64,000 nucleotides of DNA from Haliclona indistincta (taxonomy: Eukaryota; Porifera; Demospongiae; Haplosclerida; Chalinidae): NCBI GenBank assembly GCA_964017065.1, contig OZ024785.1:15446102-15510101 (forward strand), written 5' to 3'. The position numbers and the translations under genes were made by a program. Shown here in pieces: positions 33,918 through 46,746 of this stretch (the stretch's first letter is position 1; each line of letters starts with the position of its first letter). The notes beneath the pieces are model-generated. The model was not told where the DNA came from. It did no database searches and worked only from the letters and a program-made list of their open reading frames with translations.

Positions 33918-36900
33918 CTATATATAATGTCTTGAGAACCTGTCACCGTATGTGATAAGGTAAGCAGGATAAGCCTTCTGGTTGTCATATGTCATGTAGA
34001 CTCTAGATCCATTAGTAATACCAGTCACAGTATCATAGTTTGACTGACCAAGCTGTGCTCCTGAAGTACATTTCTTAGGAGGCATGCGTAGAGAATTGTC
34101 TGGGTCACATTCATAGCTGGCCCCGGTGAGGACTTTAACTAAAAACAATTCCTTTCTTGCACCATTGGTATAAGCATACTTGTTTGAGTAGCTAGCATTA
34201 ACTGCAAAGTAATTTGCCTGGCCCCACATTCCCTGAGCACTATAGCGCATGTCAAAACCTTCCTCATAATCATAGATTTCTTTCGGCATGTTGCTCCTTG
34301 TGCCGTGAAACAAATCCTTCTCATTGCTTGCTCCGCCATTCTTCTCTTCAATCATTTTCTTGTGTTGTGCATACTTCTTCCACAACCACTTGTTCTGTAT
34401 TCGCTGAATTGATGTTATGGGAGTACTAAGCATAGTTGATTGAAATCTGCTACTTACTGCTTGCCACTCATCACTACTTGTTGGGACTGAGACAAGCTTA
34501 AGATTCTCTTCCTGAGGCTCCCATTCAGGCGGGAATTCAATCTCATCTTCGGGCATATTTGCAAGTATTAGTTTCTGCATCTCAGAGAGAGCTTTATCAA
34601 GAGCATCAATATAACCTTTGATTGTGGCAGTACGCCCCTTGCTACAGAATTTAACTTGAACACCGTGCTTTTCTGCCACCTCTTTCAGTGACTTTTTGGT
34701 AGACTTTGGTACTTTCTTCAAGGGCATTTGTTCAGTCTTCATACAACTAGACAGTTCTTGTTTTAGTTCCTTAACTGCCTTGCTCAAATTCTCTTTGGGA
34801 CCTCGTAGGTTTACAATCAACTGCTCTGATGATACAGCTGCTAAAGCCCTTTCCTCTTCATCATCTTCAGGTGTGGCTGCGTGCTTCAGTGATAACTGTC
34901 CATCACTGGGCTGTCGTCTGATAGGACGTTCATAGCTAGTTTCTTCATTGACTTGTGTCATACGCACAGTGTCTATGATATAGATTTTTCCGTTGATAGT
35001 GAGTCTTACTGACTTATTGGCTTGAAAACTGCTCTCAATGGCCGCTGAATCATGAGGAGTGTAAGGGGAATACTGTCTATGATCGTCTCTATAATACCAC
35101 TGTACTCTTGGATCAAAGCATTTGAGGAATTCCTGAGCATCAGCTTTAGTATACAGAACAAAGCGGATATCTTTTACACAAGCACTTGGGTGGTGTATAC
35201 AGAATTCTTTGACAGCACGGAGTGACTCTTCAGCACAAATACTGACAGGTACTGCAAACACACCAGTGCCAATAGCAGGAAGTGCAATGCTTTGAAGATT
35301 TTCTCTATTTGCTGCACACAAGCTGTTGTTGACTGCACTAAAGAGCTGGAAGCTTTCATTGTTTTGCCCGCCCATCCATCTTGGTCCAACGGAATGGATA
35401 AGCTTTTTGAAAGGAAGAAGACCTGGAGATGAACAGATCGCTTTTCCAGCATTAACTTCTCCATTCTCTTTCACATAGCGAGTGCACTCTTTCTGAATCT
35501 GGCTTCCACCAGCATCTGCAATGGCCTTTGCCAACCCACCAATGTGATCTAGTTTAGAGTTTGCAGGGTTCACAATCACATCGACCACTTCCTTGAGGAT
35601 GTCACCACGAACAAGAGAGAGTTGTACACAGAGGGCATTTTGACCTGGTTGAAAAGATGTCTGAAATAGAATTTTATTGCTTCTGGTTTGCTCTCTTAGG
35701 AAAGGACAGGTGCAAACAACTTGCTTACTGTGTTCTAGATTAAAACAGATTTGAAGATATCGTTTGGTGTGAAAGAAGGGTTTACAAAGTGGGTCAACTG
35801 ACAGATTTTCACTACCTAGGGTTGCACGAATCTTGTTCAGACAAATTTCAATGTAGTCTTCAGCAGTATTTATGTCGTCTTTGCTACCTGTTAGCTTAAT
35901 TTGAGGAGTAGAGCAGAAAGTAACACTTACTTTCGTTTTCAAGTCTAAAGGTAAGTCTTCTTGGAGTAAAGATGGTTTTTTTTGAAGAATAAGAACCAGC
36001 ACTCTATCATTGCATGGAATGACAACAGGTATTTCATCAATGAGCATCTCCAACTTTATTTTTGCAGTTGCAAAATCTCCACTTTTGAAAGTAGGAGCTA
36101 GCAAGAGTATCACGTTTTTCTTTGGGAATTCAACCTTTACTGAGAGGTCATGGATCCCAAATGTTTTTCTAGAAATAGCTTTTTTCAGTGCCTGGCATAC
36201 ATGGACTGTGTGAGAAATGCTCTGTTCTAAAAGTTCACCATTCTCATCCAGTAAGATCAACTTCTTGAACTGATCAACAATCACAGACTTGCCATAGAAT
36301 AAAAAAGTGACAACAACCTCATTTAGCAATGCCTCATTGTTACCTAATTGTCGGTCACTTATCTTGGACTGGCTAAACCAAAATTCAATTAGAATATCAT
36401 GCTGCTTTTTATAGTCTTCTACTATTTCTTTCCACCGCTTCTCCCAAAATGCAAGGATGCTGCACACACATTTAATATTGACAGTTTCTTGTTTCAAATT
36501 TTCTCCAAGAATTTCCTGTATACCATTCCTTACAATCTCTACATCTGCCGGCCTACCATTTACAGTGATGAAAGAACTATCTGTTAAACCTTTTAGGCTT
36601 CTCTGAACTGCTGGGAGAGATATTAAAGTTTGACAGCAGCCGGCCCTAAACTCATCTATTTTCTGATTGAACTTTTCTTCCAAATAGACAACTTGGTAAC
36701 CTTTTAGACAAATACTAATTTGGCATGTATCTTCCAGTTCTTTCTGGCAATTTGCTGTCTTTTCTTGCTGAAGACCATTAATAAATACCTTAAAAGACTC
36801 AATTTTGAGACGAACACTGTGTTTGTCCTCGATCATTTTCTTCCTCTTTTCTAATGACTCCACAAGTGATCGATGGACAGGAATCTCTTTTGTGTGTGGC

Positions 36901-37975
36901 TGGGCATTCTGCAGAATATATAATGCATGCAGTCACAGCACAGTGAGTGGAGTGATCTTACCTCAAGGTCACAGCACACTTGTTTAAATTGTTTCGCACG
37001 ACAAGAGAATATTGTGAACGAAAATCCAGTTTTGTCAGATGAGGCGGGTTGAAAAGAATCAGGGGATTTGCTTTTTGTAGCTGGCAAATAGCAAAAAGTA
37101 GAATCTTTATTTTGTTGCTTTGCTAGAATTAGATCCTCAATTACTGAAAAGAATCGTATATCACTGGTGAATTCGAATGTGCGGTGTTTTAGCTGATTAG
37201 GTGGTACGAAGTGAGCCATCAGTTGTTTCTCTTCCTTGCTAATAGCAGCAGGCGTTCCTTCTAGCTGAATGAGACTATCTTTTACTGATATTTTAACCGA
37301 AAGAAACCAGATGCAAGACTTGTTTTCATGGATTGGCTGTTTAAAGAGGCGTAAAGCAAGATATGAATGAATAATGGGAGAGCATTTAAGTTGCTTTGTG
37401 GTAATAGAAAAAGTCTCAATGGCAGTAACAGCTCTTGCTGTGATCACATCTTCATTGTAACATTCCTTGATGCTATCTATGATGCTAGAGAGTTGTAATT
37501 GGTGTTGTTCTTCAGTTGTAATTTGTAGTTTTTCAATTATGTTAGTGGCTCTTTGCATTACACTGATTTGTGTCTCTATTTCTTCAAGCTTTTCGTCGTG
37601 TTTTGTAGTGATTTCAGCAATCTCATTCATCGTTCGTTCATTCTCAGTTACTCTATGATCCTTGTGGTGACCAAGCACTCTTTTTGCAATCACAAATTCT
37701 GCCGCTACAACTAGAACAGTCAATGCCAAATTAGGTTTATACATTATGGCAAGTATTAATGTTGCTCCAATAGTAATTGGTACTATTGTTTTCAACATCT
37801 TCTCTACTCTATCACTGTTCTGAGATGACTGTAAGTCTGCTTTACTAGTGTTGAGTGAATCTATTTTATCCTTACATTCCTTTTGAGCTTGTTGCAGTTC
37901 TTCAAGTTTCTCATCAATCCTAGTCTTAACCATTTCCAAAGAATCAATTGTTAATATGACCTTGAGCCTCTCCAT
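33918..37975 (-). CDS. PARP gene C: membrane-hairpin/coiled-coil, KH-like, macro, single WWE, PARP domain
   Basis: Exon 1 is 37975-36962 (338 codons) and exon 2 is 36908-33918 (996 codons plus stop), phase 0; 1334 aa. The start, MERLK, is at the equivalent ATG to gene A. The N-terminus has coiled coil, then a hydrophobic hairpin near residues 63-100, then a second coiled coil. The KH-like region is clearly diverged from A and B, while the macro-to-PARP part is nearly identical to B. The macro domain (GDI, NPAN, HIGGLA, AIGTGVFAVP) joins directly to what is the second WWE in A and B: KCF-DPRVQW. The first WWE is missing by an in-frame deletion of 345 bases relative to B. The PARP domain keeps the catalytic His (LFHGT), Tyr (NYFAVNAS) and a hydrophobic third position (Val), predicting mono-ADP-ribosylation. 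The C-terminus is extended by about 8 residues past ITY. Intact. Confidence 0.85.
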
Positions 37976-38221
37976 AGTGGTTCTTGCTGGTTGATCTGCA
38001 AACAATGGGTAGCCTGCTTGCTGGTAATACAGCTAGACTGGTTGCATGCTAGCTAAGCAATAATTATTATTGATAGATCATGTGATTTTCTAAGAATCAC
38101 TATGAATACTTCTACCAAACACAACATTCACAACTATGCATACTTTTACCTATTAATCATTTTTATCCTTTAACTAAGTGCATGTGTTTACAGTAGAATT
38201 CACAGAATTATGACTATAATG

Positions 38222-39865
38222 AGTTTAATAATAATGCGAGACCCAAAGGGCATAACATGGAATACACTATTTAGGAAAAATAATACTAAAATTATCGTCA
38301 TGTTCTTTGATCAGAAGGTCGAGGATATCTTGTTCACAAAGGTTATTTGAATGAAGGGATACAGTATGACTGGAGCAAATGTGGAGTAACCAAGAGGTGG
38401 AGACAATCTGATCACAAAGATGGCAGCAAAAATTATCATGTACTGGTTGAGTCAGGTGGCGTATAATCCTTTGTAATTGTTCTGTGCCATGGCTGCCATG
38501 ATCCAGCGCCTTGTTCCAGAGTCTACACCAAGAGTAACCGTCGCCAGCTACCATTGCAACAAAATTGGCAGACGGGTGATTCAGGCCAGATGATATAACG
38601 GACATAATATTGTCAAGGAGAATCTGAGGCTTTTGTGCTTTGACGAGATGGATTGCGTCATCAGGATACTCTAGCATTCATCCAGGATAGTAGCACCAAC
38701 GATGGATTCAAGCATCCTGCATTGTTGTATGATGGACACATTCGCTGGGTCGACAATGCATGGCAACGGAAGTGAGAACTTTAGAGCTGATGGAGTTATT
38801 GTCTGGGGATAGCAATTTAGCCAGATAACCAATTTTAAGCTGTAGAAGAAGACATGCAATTGATGGCAAAGCTAGGCATATCCTCACTGCAGTGCCAGAG
38901 AACCACTTGGGTAACCTGATGATTCTTCTACCAATTTCAAGTTGGAAGTGCTCCAGTAATTAAATGGCTGAAATGTCCAACAGACATGTCTCACTGCCAT
39001 ACAATAGGATTGGGAGCACGCAAGTTTTGTAAATACTGACAGCTGAAAGTGGATTCAAGTGACCCTGGAAGGCCTCAATTTTCCCAAAGGCAAAGAAGGC
39101 CTTTCTAGCTTTACAAATGTTCTCTTGAACAGACTTGAGTGCAGAGAGATTATGGCTCCACCATGTTCCAGGCACTTGGCTACAGGAAGGGTAGTGATGA
39201 TGTTAGTTGGACTGAGTTCTATCTGTTCTGGCAGGAATGGCTGACGTGAGATTCTAACGATCTCCGTCTTTGAAGAGTTGACCTTCAAGCTATTCCTGGA
39301 AGTGAAGTCATTGATGATGCTGACTTGAGAAGAGATTTGACTTGTGGAGGTGGCGATGGTCCTGATATCATCAGCATGAGCGGCTCCACCAACAAACAAT
39401 CCAAGCAATGACAACCCAGCCTCGTTGTGTCTGAGATCTTTCAGCAGAGTATCAACAACAATAAGAAATAACAGAGGGGATAACACGGAACCCTGCTTTA
39501 CACCTCTAAAGATGGATACTGGAGAGGAGATGGTAGAGCCAACACGGACATTACAAGATGTTGACTGCTACCAATGATGGATTATTCTCCACGCTTTACC
39601 ACCAATACCAACTTGTAGGAGTTTATCAAGCAGAACACATTGCTCAACAGAATCAATAGCCTTCTCAAGATCGAACAGGCAGAGACAAGGATGGCCACCC
39701 TCTCGCAAATGGGTCAAGAGGGCTTCTTGTGTGGTAAAGGTTGCATCAGAGCATGAGAGACCCTTCCGATAGGCAGTTTGGAGACGGTCGGGAATGCTTA
39801 ACTTGTCAAGCATTCCCGACCATCGGGAATGCTGACGGTCGGGAATGCATGACGGTCGGGAATGC
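38222..39865 (-). mobile_element. 5'-truncated non-LTR retrotransposon (LINE), inactive
   Basis: Minus-strand frames carry reverse transcriptase motifs in order: FDLEKAIDSV (palm, first Asp), GVKQGSVLSPLLF and the HADDI catalytic box, followed by thumb-like sequence and a C-terminal Cys/His cluster (38267-38677). Several frameshifts split it into at least four frames. The equivalent flank of PARP A reads straight through (CTATAATTAACCC at 17095), giving the empty site. The left (5') end has short repeats of GACGGTCGGGAATGC at about 39785-39866. The clade is not assignable from the fragment; CR1/Jockey-like RT organisation. Confidence 0.8.
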
Positions 39866-39867
39866 AT

Positions 39868-40302
39868 AATTAACCCTCTGTGCATGCGCAACGGTTACGG
39901 TACTTGGTCGTCATTCTCTGCAGACCATCGAGCTGCAGAGATCTGTGATCACTTTGGTTATGACATGATAAGCACGACAATGGCTTGAAGTTTGACTCGT
40001 GACCATGGATTTTGCTAAAGTGCTTTTATTCTCGAGTTATATGGTTGGACTCACCTTGAGGCTTGACGGCTACCTTGGACCTCTCTGACTACAAAAGCGC
40101 CCACAGTTGACTACCTAGGTACTTGTAGATTCCATTTAAACTGCAGGACAGCTCTGAAGGTGCGTAGATATTTCAGGAAAGAGCCTACACTACAGCAATG
40201 GCTACCTATACTCAAGTGTTCATGGTCAACACCATTGTGGTCAACACCTTGCTGTCTTCTACAGTAGTTAGCTAGCAGGTTGGCTGCTCCAAACAAGGAC
40301 CT
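39868..40302. repeat. Dispersed repeat, inverted relative to 2.7-4.2 kb
   Basis: It starts with the CGCATGCGC-core repeat (39868-39906), then carries TGACTACCTAGGTACTTGTA and other blocks of the tandem repeat family at 2651-4225, in reverse orientation. Confidence 0.75.
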
Positions 40303-40309
40303 AAAGGCG

Positions 40310-40716
40310 CGTTCACATGGAATCCACTTTTGATGCACATTCAATCCCCAAACTCGCCAAAGCGAATTGGAAGCGAATTCAATGCGCATCGCGAGCGTTC
40401 ACATGTAGCGAATTGGATGCGAATTACGCGGCTATTCGATTTTTAAAAAGTCTTCATCACGCTCTTCTTAGCCTTCAACGATGCTTTTGTAGCTTTAAAC
40501 GTCCATTACAAAGCGTTTAGTCCACCAAGCGCCTTGTATCTACTCGCGTCTGCCCACACACTAAACGCAATTCGCTTCCAATCCACCTCCGGAGGTGGAT
40601 TGAACGCAATGCGCATTGAATTCGCATCGAGCAGAAGCGGATTCATGTGAACGCTAACGAACCGGATTGAATGCGCATTCAATCCACTTTGCAGGGTCCA
40701 TGTGAACGCGCCTTAA
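40310..40716. mobile_element. ~400-bp MITE with AAGGCGCGTTCACATGGA termini
   Basis: The left end AAGGCGCGTTCACATGGA is mirrored at the right (TCCATGTGAACGCGCCTT), with repeated GAATGCGCATTCAATCC-like sequence inside. The flanks do not show an unambiguous target duplication. A related terminus is at 11115. No coding capacity. Confidence 0.75.
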
Positions 40717-41014
40717 CACATGACATGCTGAGGGTTTAGTCGTTCGTTCGTTCAGTCCATCAAGCAGTGCAGAGACCATCGCTCACTTCTGAAACTCGGT
40801 AAAGGTATGAACAGGCTTAGCATGGCAATGTGACTTATGCATTTTACTAAAGTGCTTCCGTTCTCAAGTTATGTATGACTGCATGGCTCACCTATAGCTT
40901 TGACAGCCAATTTGGACCTCTCTATAGGTACACAAACACCTATAACTGACTATCTAGACGATACAGACCTTTGCATGAATGCTAGACAAGGCATTGTTAT
41001 TGCCCTTTTGCGAG

Positions 41015-43191
41015 AGAGTGACCACACAAGCAGGGTCTGGTGGAAAGTGAAGAACACAAGCATTCACCTTCTTGTCTTGAAGGCACTTCTTTAGGGAAGC
41101 CAAAAGAGAAGATGACATTGGTGCAGCAAGAGGCTGAATGAGAAGAACCGAGAGCTGTTGCTGTATTTTAGTTCTGGCATCCTGTATAGCCACTGAACTG
41201 CCTTCGAAACAAACAGTAGTGTCATTGATAAATGTAGACTTGACATGGAACTTGTCACTAAGAGAAAAAAGAAATTCTGGAAGAAGCTGGCGAACAGCAG
41301 CAGCTTGTACCCTGCATAGAGAAGAAAAGTCAGTAAAATTAATAATGCTATTCTATTAACTTACTTGCTCATTTCAAATTCTTTCAAAAGACTGCCCGTG
41401 AAGTGCATGTAAGCACTATTGACAGCTTCAGTCAATCCAACAAACGTGACAGCTGGCTCTTTACCCTGCCCATACTCAACAGATAAAACTATTTTGACAT
41501 TTGGATTTGTGGTAAATGGGCTACACAGTTCATCAAACAATTAAGCTAGGTCTGTTAGGCTTACACTCAGCAAGCTGGGTTAACTGTTTCAGGGAAAGAG
41601 GCATCTGCATGGCGTTCGCACAACCTATCGACTACTCCATTGGCAAACAACTCTGCTGTTTCAAGAGGATCGGCACTAATAAGCAGACACCCATCAGACT
41701 CAGAGTATTGCAAGCTTCCTCCATTACTTTCAAAATCCTTACCTTCTGTTGTAGTCTTTGTAAATTCATAGAGTCGTAACGATATGCGTCTTTTTCTTGA
41801 CTTACGTTGAACACGTGGCATGCCAGTTATCGGTTGCATGGTTGGAACGCTGTCGACTGATTGTGGCATCGATGTTGGATAGTTGAATGGTGGTGGATTG
41901 TTTGGTTGCATTATTGAATAATTCATGTGAGGTTGTATCATTGTTTCTAAAGGCATTGGTTGAGGTGGGATAGTGCAAGGGTAACTTATAGGGATTTTGA
42001 TTGGTTCAAGAGGAGGAGGTAACATACCAGAGGGAAGGCTAGGAGGAGGATGAGGCTGAGTCATGTCTTGTACAATTGAAACACTAACTGGTAAGCCATA
42101 GACAACACTACCATGCCACTTAGCGACAGCTTCTTGTGCTTTAGAGAGACTAGGATAGGCTACGGTTGCTGTCTTGCTAGAGCCGTCACTAACTAGGACT
42201 AAGCTGATTAGCTTACCATTCAAGTCCAAGAAAGGAATAAGATCATCTTCATCTGCTTCAGTACTGAGGTTAGTAATGGCTACTCTGATGAAGGTAGGGG
42301 AAGAGGAAGGATGAAACTAATGGGACTTGCATTAGCTAAAGGAACAGGACACTGATGAGACTGTTCATATGGCAGAGTGCCTTGAATCTGTTTAGCAGAT
42401 AAGGCGGGGTTAAGCAAAAGATCATTCAATGATGGTTGCTGAGAGGAATCAGGCTCAGAGAGCATGCCGTCGTCAGGTTCAGTGAGAAAGATAGGTTCAA
42501 TTGTAGTTGCTGGAACAATATCTGGCCATGGGCAACTATCCTGTGAATCGACATTAATAATTGAGCTCCCTTGTTTAGCTGTATAATCAGCCATAAGGCT
42601 CTGAGCAGCAGAATCGCACGTAACCAATCCTTCCTTCTGTTCAGTTGCAGAACTAGCCACAATCAGTTGAGTTGCTGCTGTCTCAGATTTGGAGTTTGTG
42701 GCGACAGCATCATGTTCCGGCTTGCAATTGGGTGAGACTTGTGGGCTCATGGGTGCTGTAGTAACCCTACCTCTACGAGGATGTACCTTAGGTTGACTAG
42801 TCATCAGCTGTTGTTGTTGTTGCTGTCGAGGTTGCTGTGTATCATTTCCTTGCGGCTTTGATGTTGTTTTTCTAGTTTTTGAAGATCCCACTGAACGATG
42901 CTGACGCGTGTTGCTTTGCCTTACCGGATTAGCTGGTGAAAAATACGGTCTCACGATGATTTTAAAACGTCCATAGAGTTGTGTGCCATGGTAGCTGTCA
43001 ACGGCTTCCCTAGCTGCTTCTGGCGTGTTGAATCTCACCCAGGCGTGCGCGGTGTCTCTTCCTCGAGTGACCGACACCTCCTCGATCTGTCCCTTCAGTT
43101 TAGCAAAATGATTGTGTAAATGCGATTCTCTGACACTTCTCGGACCCGTCACTAACTTCACGAAAACCTTTCTCTTATTTTCGTCTTCCAT
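41015..43191 (-). pseudogene. PARP gene D: 5' fragment of the long RRM form
   Basis: Exon 1 (43191-41365) starts MEDENKRKVF with RRM 1, a Gln-rich linker and RRM 2. Exon 2 (from 41311) begins as in gene B but homology stops at about 41015, where a dispersed repeat begins; KH, macro, WWE and PARP domains are missing. The frame is broken by a one-base deletion near 42317 and by two 4-base insertions near 41605 and 41545. Exon-intron borders are conserved with B. It shares its start region with the helical-repeat gene at 43232. A non-functional remnant, although its promoter may still drive the neighbour. Confidence 0.82.
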
Positions 43192-43231
43192 TACTACGAC
43201 CACGCCTCCTCCACATAGTGTAGGCGTGGTT
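43192..43231. promoter_or_regulatory. 40-bp bidirectional start region, PARP D / helical-repeat gene
   Basis: Divergent ATGs at 43191 (-) and 43232 (+) leave 40 bases, with the inverted repeat CCACGCC..GGCGTGG. With so little room the 5' UTRs must either overlap or be extremely short. The arrangement is conserved at PARP B. Promoter function is inferred. Confidence 0.55.
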
Positions 43232-46200
43232 ATGGCGGGTAATGGTGGCGGGCAGCAGCAGCTCCTCTCTGAGGTCAAGCTGCAATGGAGCGAGTTCACC
43301 TGGTCCCTTCAGAAGCTGCGTCACAACACGTACTCTAAGAAGAGCCGAGAGAGGTGAGTACCAGTCAGTATACAGCTGTGCCCGGAGCTGCTGTGAATTT
43401 ACCTACTGTTCTTTTACAAGCAAAGCGTGTTTGGATGCTTGCTTACTGCTATTTCATTCGTTGTCTTTTAATGTTGCTTTGTGGTTTATTCTATCTATAT
43501 TTCCTTCCTGATCTGATCTGATTGTAGTGACTGGTTTCGTATCAATCCACTGGAGATGGTGCTGTTGGGCTGTCAGACACTGGCTGATAATGATACAGCT
43601 CACAGAGATGTACGTGAGTCAGTCCATAGTCTATGACATGTGTAGTCACTATCACGCACACACACACACACACACACACACGCTCACACACACACACACA
43701 CACACACACACGCTCACACACACACGCACACACACACACACACACACATACACACTTAAGATGGGCAAGAGTTTTTATAAACACTATTCTATTACTAAAA
43801 GCAGCCTTCAACAGTAGCCTTCACCAATAGAGAGATTCAAGCTTATAACGAACTGTCAAATTGTTCGATTGTCACCGTAAACTCAAACTGGTACTCTTTA
43901 ATTTTTTGCCGAATATATTCGAGGTCTTATCACTAAAGACCTTTAATTTGCATAAAGTAACGTTATACTACAGCTACCTCCCTATTAAATTAACCACAAC
44001 TATCGAGAACAGTTAATTTAGGGAGGTAGCATTACTGCACTGCTATTGTTACCTCCTGGCTCTTTCTCTCACAGCATGGTACACTGATTCTTGCTATGGA
44101 AAACATCACCATGGAGATGAAGCTCCGCCCACTGTGCTGGCAGACAGTACTCAGTGTTTTATGTACTACCATAAAAGGGCAAGACACACCTCCACTAGTT
44201 ATCCAGGTAAACATCTTCTTGCCTGCTAGCTACAGTTCTTGCCTGCTAGCTACAGTTCTTGCCTGCTAGCTACAGTGTATGACTAACATCTTGTGTGTTT
44301 CTGTAGAGATGTGCTCAAGGAATCTTGAATTGCTTGATTGGAGCAAGACGCCTGACACTGTGAGTGACTCGATGCAGAATATTGCAATGTTGTATAGAGT
44401 GTCACCTTCATGCACTAATGTGTTCAGTCTCTGTAGTCACTGTTGTCTTTATTCACACGATGGAGGATGATCAGAGACTGAACACATCAGTGTATGAAGG
44501 TGACACTAAGACAGAAAATATTTTTGGGCTAATGTACACATGAAATTATGTGCAACAAAATAACTTACTAATTGAATTGGGCATTAGCTTTCTGTGGAAA
44601 ATTAAATCATGTAAACAATTAAATATTAACATGTATAATGGCTTTTGTGTTTTGTTAGTGTACATGTATGTGTTCAGCAGTTTTAGTACTTCTTGCAAGG
44701 GTAAAGCGTAAACCGTAGAGCGTAGACCGTAAAGCGTGGAGCACTAATGTGTTAAAATGTCATTAAGTCTTTGATCATGCTCCATTGTGTGAATAAATAC
44801 CAGTGACTTGACACATTAGTGACTGCAAGGTGACGCTTTACACTCAAATCTTCCTTTCAAGAAGTACAATGTAATAAAATCTCTGTATCTATTGTATAAC
44901 AATTATGCTGTATTGGCAGTGAATTGTAACTAACTAATGTATCATGTTACAGGTATAGTCCATCATTGCTAGCTTGGTGTGTGGTTCAACTGGAGCTCTC
45001 TACTATAATACAGTGGATCTTGAGTCGTGATGACAACCAATGTAACATAGGACACCTCAGGTAACTCGATCTCTCATCTCTCTGTTAAACCTGATTCAGT
45101 AACATCAACCACTAGTGCAGAAATTCCAATCCAACCTGAGCTTTTTATAGCATAGAAAAATTAGCAAAAATTGACTTAAAATCACTGATCTAAGATAATA
45201 CAATATTGTATTTTGCTCATTAAAGAATCACAAAATTTAGGTGCCGCTAAAATTGGTCAAAATTTTTGTCGCCTGAACAATACCGTTCCTGTGGTATAAT
45301 AGTTGTTCAGTTATTCATAAAAAGTTTCAACAATGAAATTAGAACTCTAGTGAACTCTAGTGAACTCTAGTGCTATCAATAGAGACTTGTATATAGTGAG
45401 TACAAGTGGTATTACTATACATGCTTCTACTGTTAATGAACACTGGTTTTACTATCGGGTTTTGTGTTCTGTAGACAAGATCTCACTCAGTTACAGTTTG
45501 AACTGGATGAGGTCAGGGGGAAGTGTCTCCATGCCGACCTGCCTGGCTCCACCCACTCCTCGATACTCACCCTCCTCAACTCACTCCTCTCTATACATCA
45601 CTCGAAAAACCGACCCAACATTGAGTACGACGACCGATCCTCCGAATTACTACTGCAGACACACCTCTATCTCTGTCAACAGTGCAGCGTTCTCGATGCT
45701 AAGCCGACGGACTCTTTTATCACAGCTCTCACTGATCTCATCACAGCGCTTGAGAGGAGCCCACAAGTGTTTCATACAGTCTGTAGCACACTCGTGAATA
45801 TCATTAACCTAATGGTATCGCAGGGCGGTCTGGAAGAGCACAGAGAAGAAGTGGAAAAAGACGAGAATTCATCAGATGAAGAATCAGAGATGGAAGCACA
45901 AGATATACCTAGTACAAGTCTTCTTGTGCAGATACTGAATCAGATAGCTACCTCTGTTAGTCTGCTTGAGGATAAGCTGGGACCTGGTTACGAAGCTGTG
46001 CTGCCTTCTCTGTTCACCACTGTACTAGTCACACTCTCTAGGAAGTCATCACTGGTAGAATCACGCCTTGATGCTACAGCGTTCCTTACACAATGCCTAC
46101 CTCTGCTAGTAGCTTACTGTACAGAGGGATACTTGACTGATTCACCGATCGATTTCCTTAACCAGTTACTTGAGTTTGTGTGCTCCTTTGCCGAGTATGG

Positions 46201-46688
46201 TACTGCTCCTGTACGATCCATACAAATTGTGTTGCCGAATTTGCTCGGGCCTTTTTTCGGTGTTCGTGACCATGCGATCTTATGCCGGTTGCTTCAATAT
46301 GGTTGTTACGCTATTGGGTCACAACACGTCAAAGCTCTTCTCTGGGAAGGAGGTCTACAGTACATTGCTGAAGTCTGGCGCCTGTTTCCTTCGGCTGAAC
46401 AGGAACGAGAACGAGTCTTAGCAGAGCGCAGGCACCTGGAGGCTGTGGAGGTGTCATGTGAAATAATCAATGCTTTGCTGTCGGCTGCAGTCGATGGTTC
46501 TGAAGAGGAAACAGAAGCAGAGGGGAATGATCTGGAGCTGATGGATGAAGAAGAGATAGCTCATTTGACAGATGAGCAGAAACATGCTGACAGACAGAGC
46601 CGCATCGAGGTGTTGCTGAGACTAGTGGAGCTAGCCTGTGAGATGGTGAGTGATAGAATCATACGAGCACTCATCTCTCCCTTCCTAT

Positions 46689-46746
<58 letters not shown>

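Noticed and set aside
36851..38005. Starting PARP A and C at the upstream phenylalanine codons (FTNQP/FADQP)
   Set aside because: That start would need a TTG or similar codon; the first ATG (MERLK) has a good context and is conserved in both genes.
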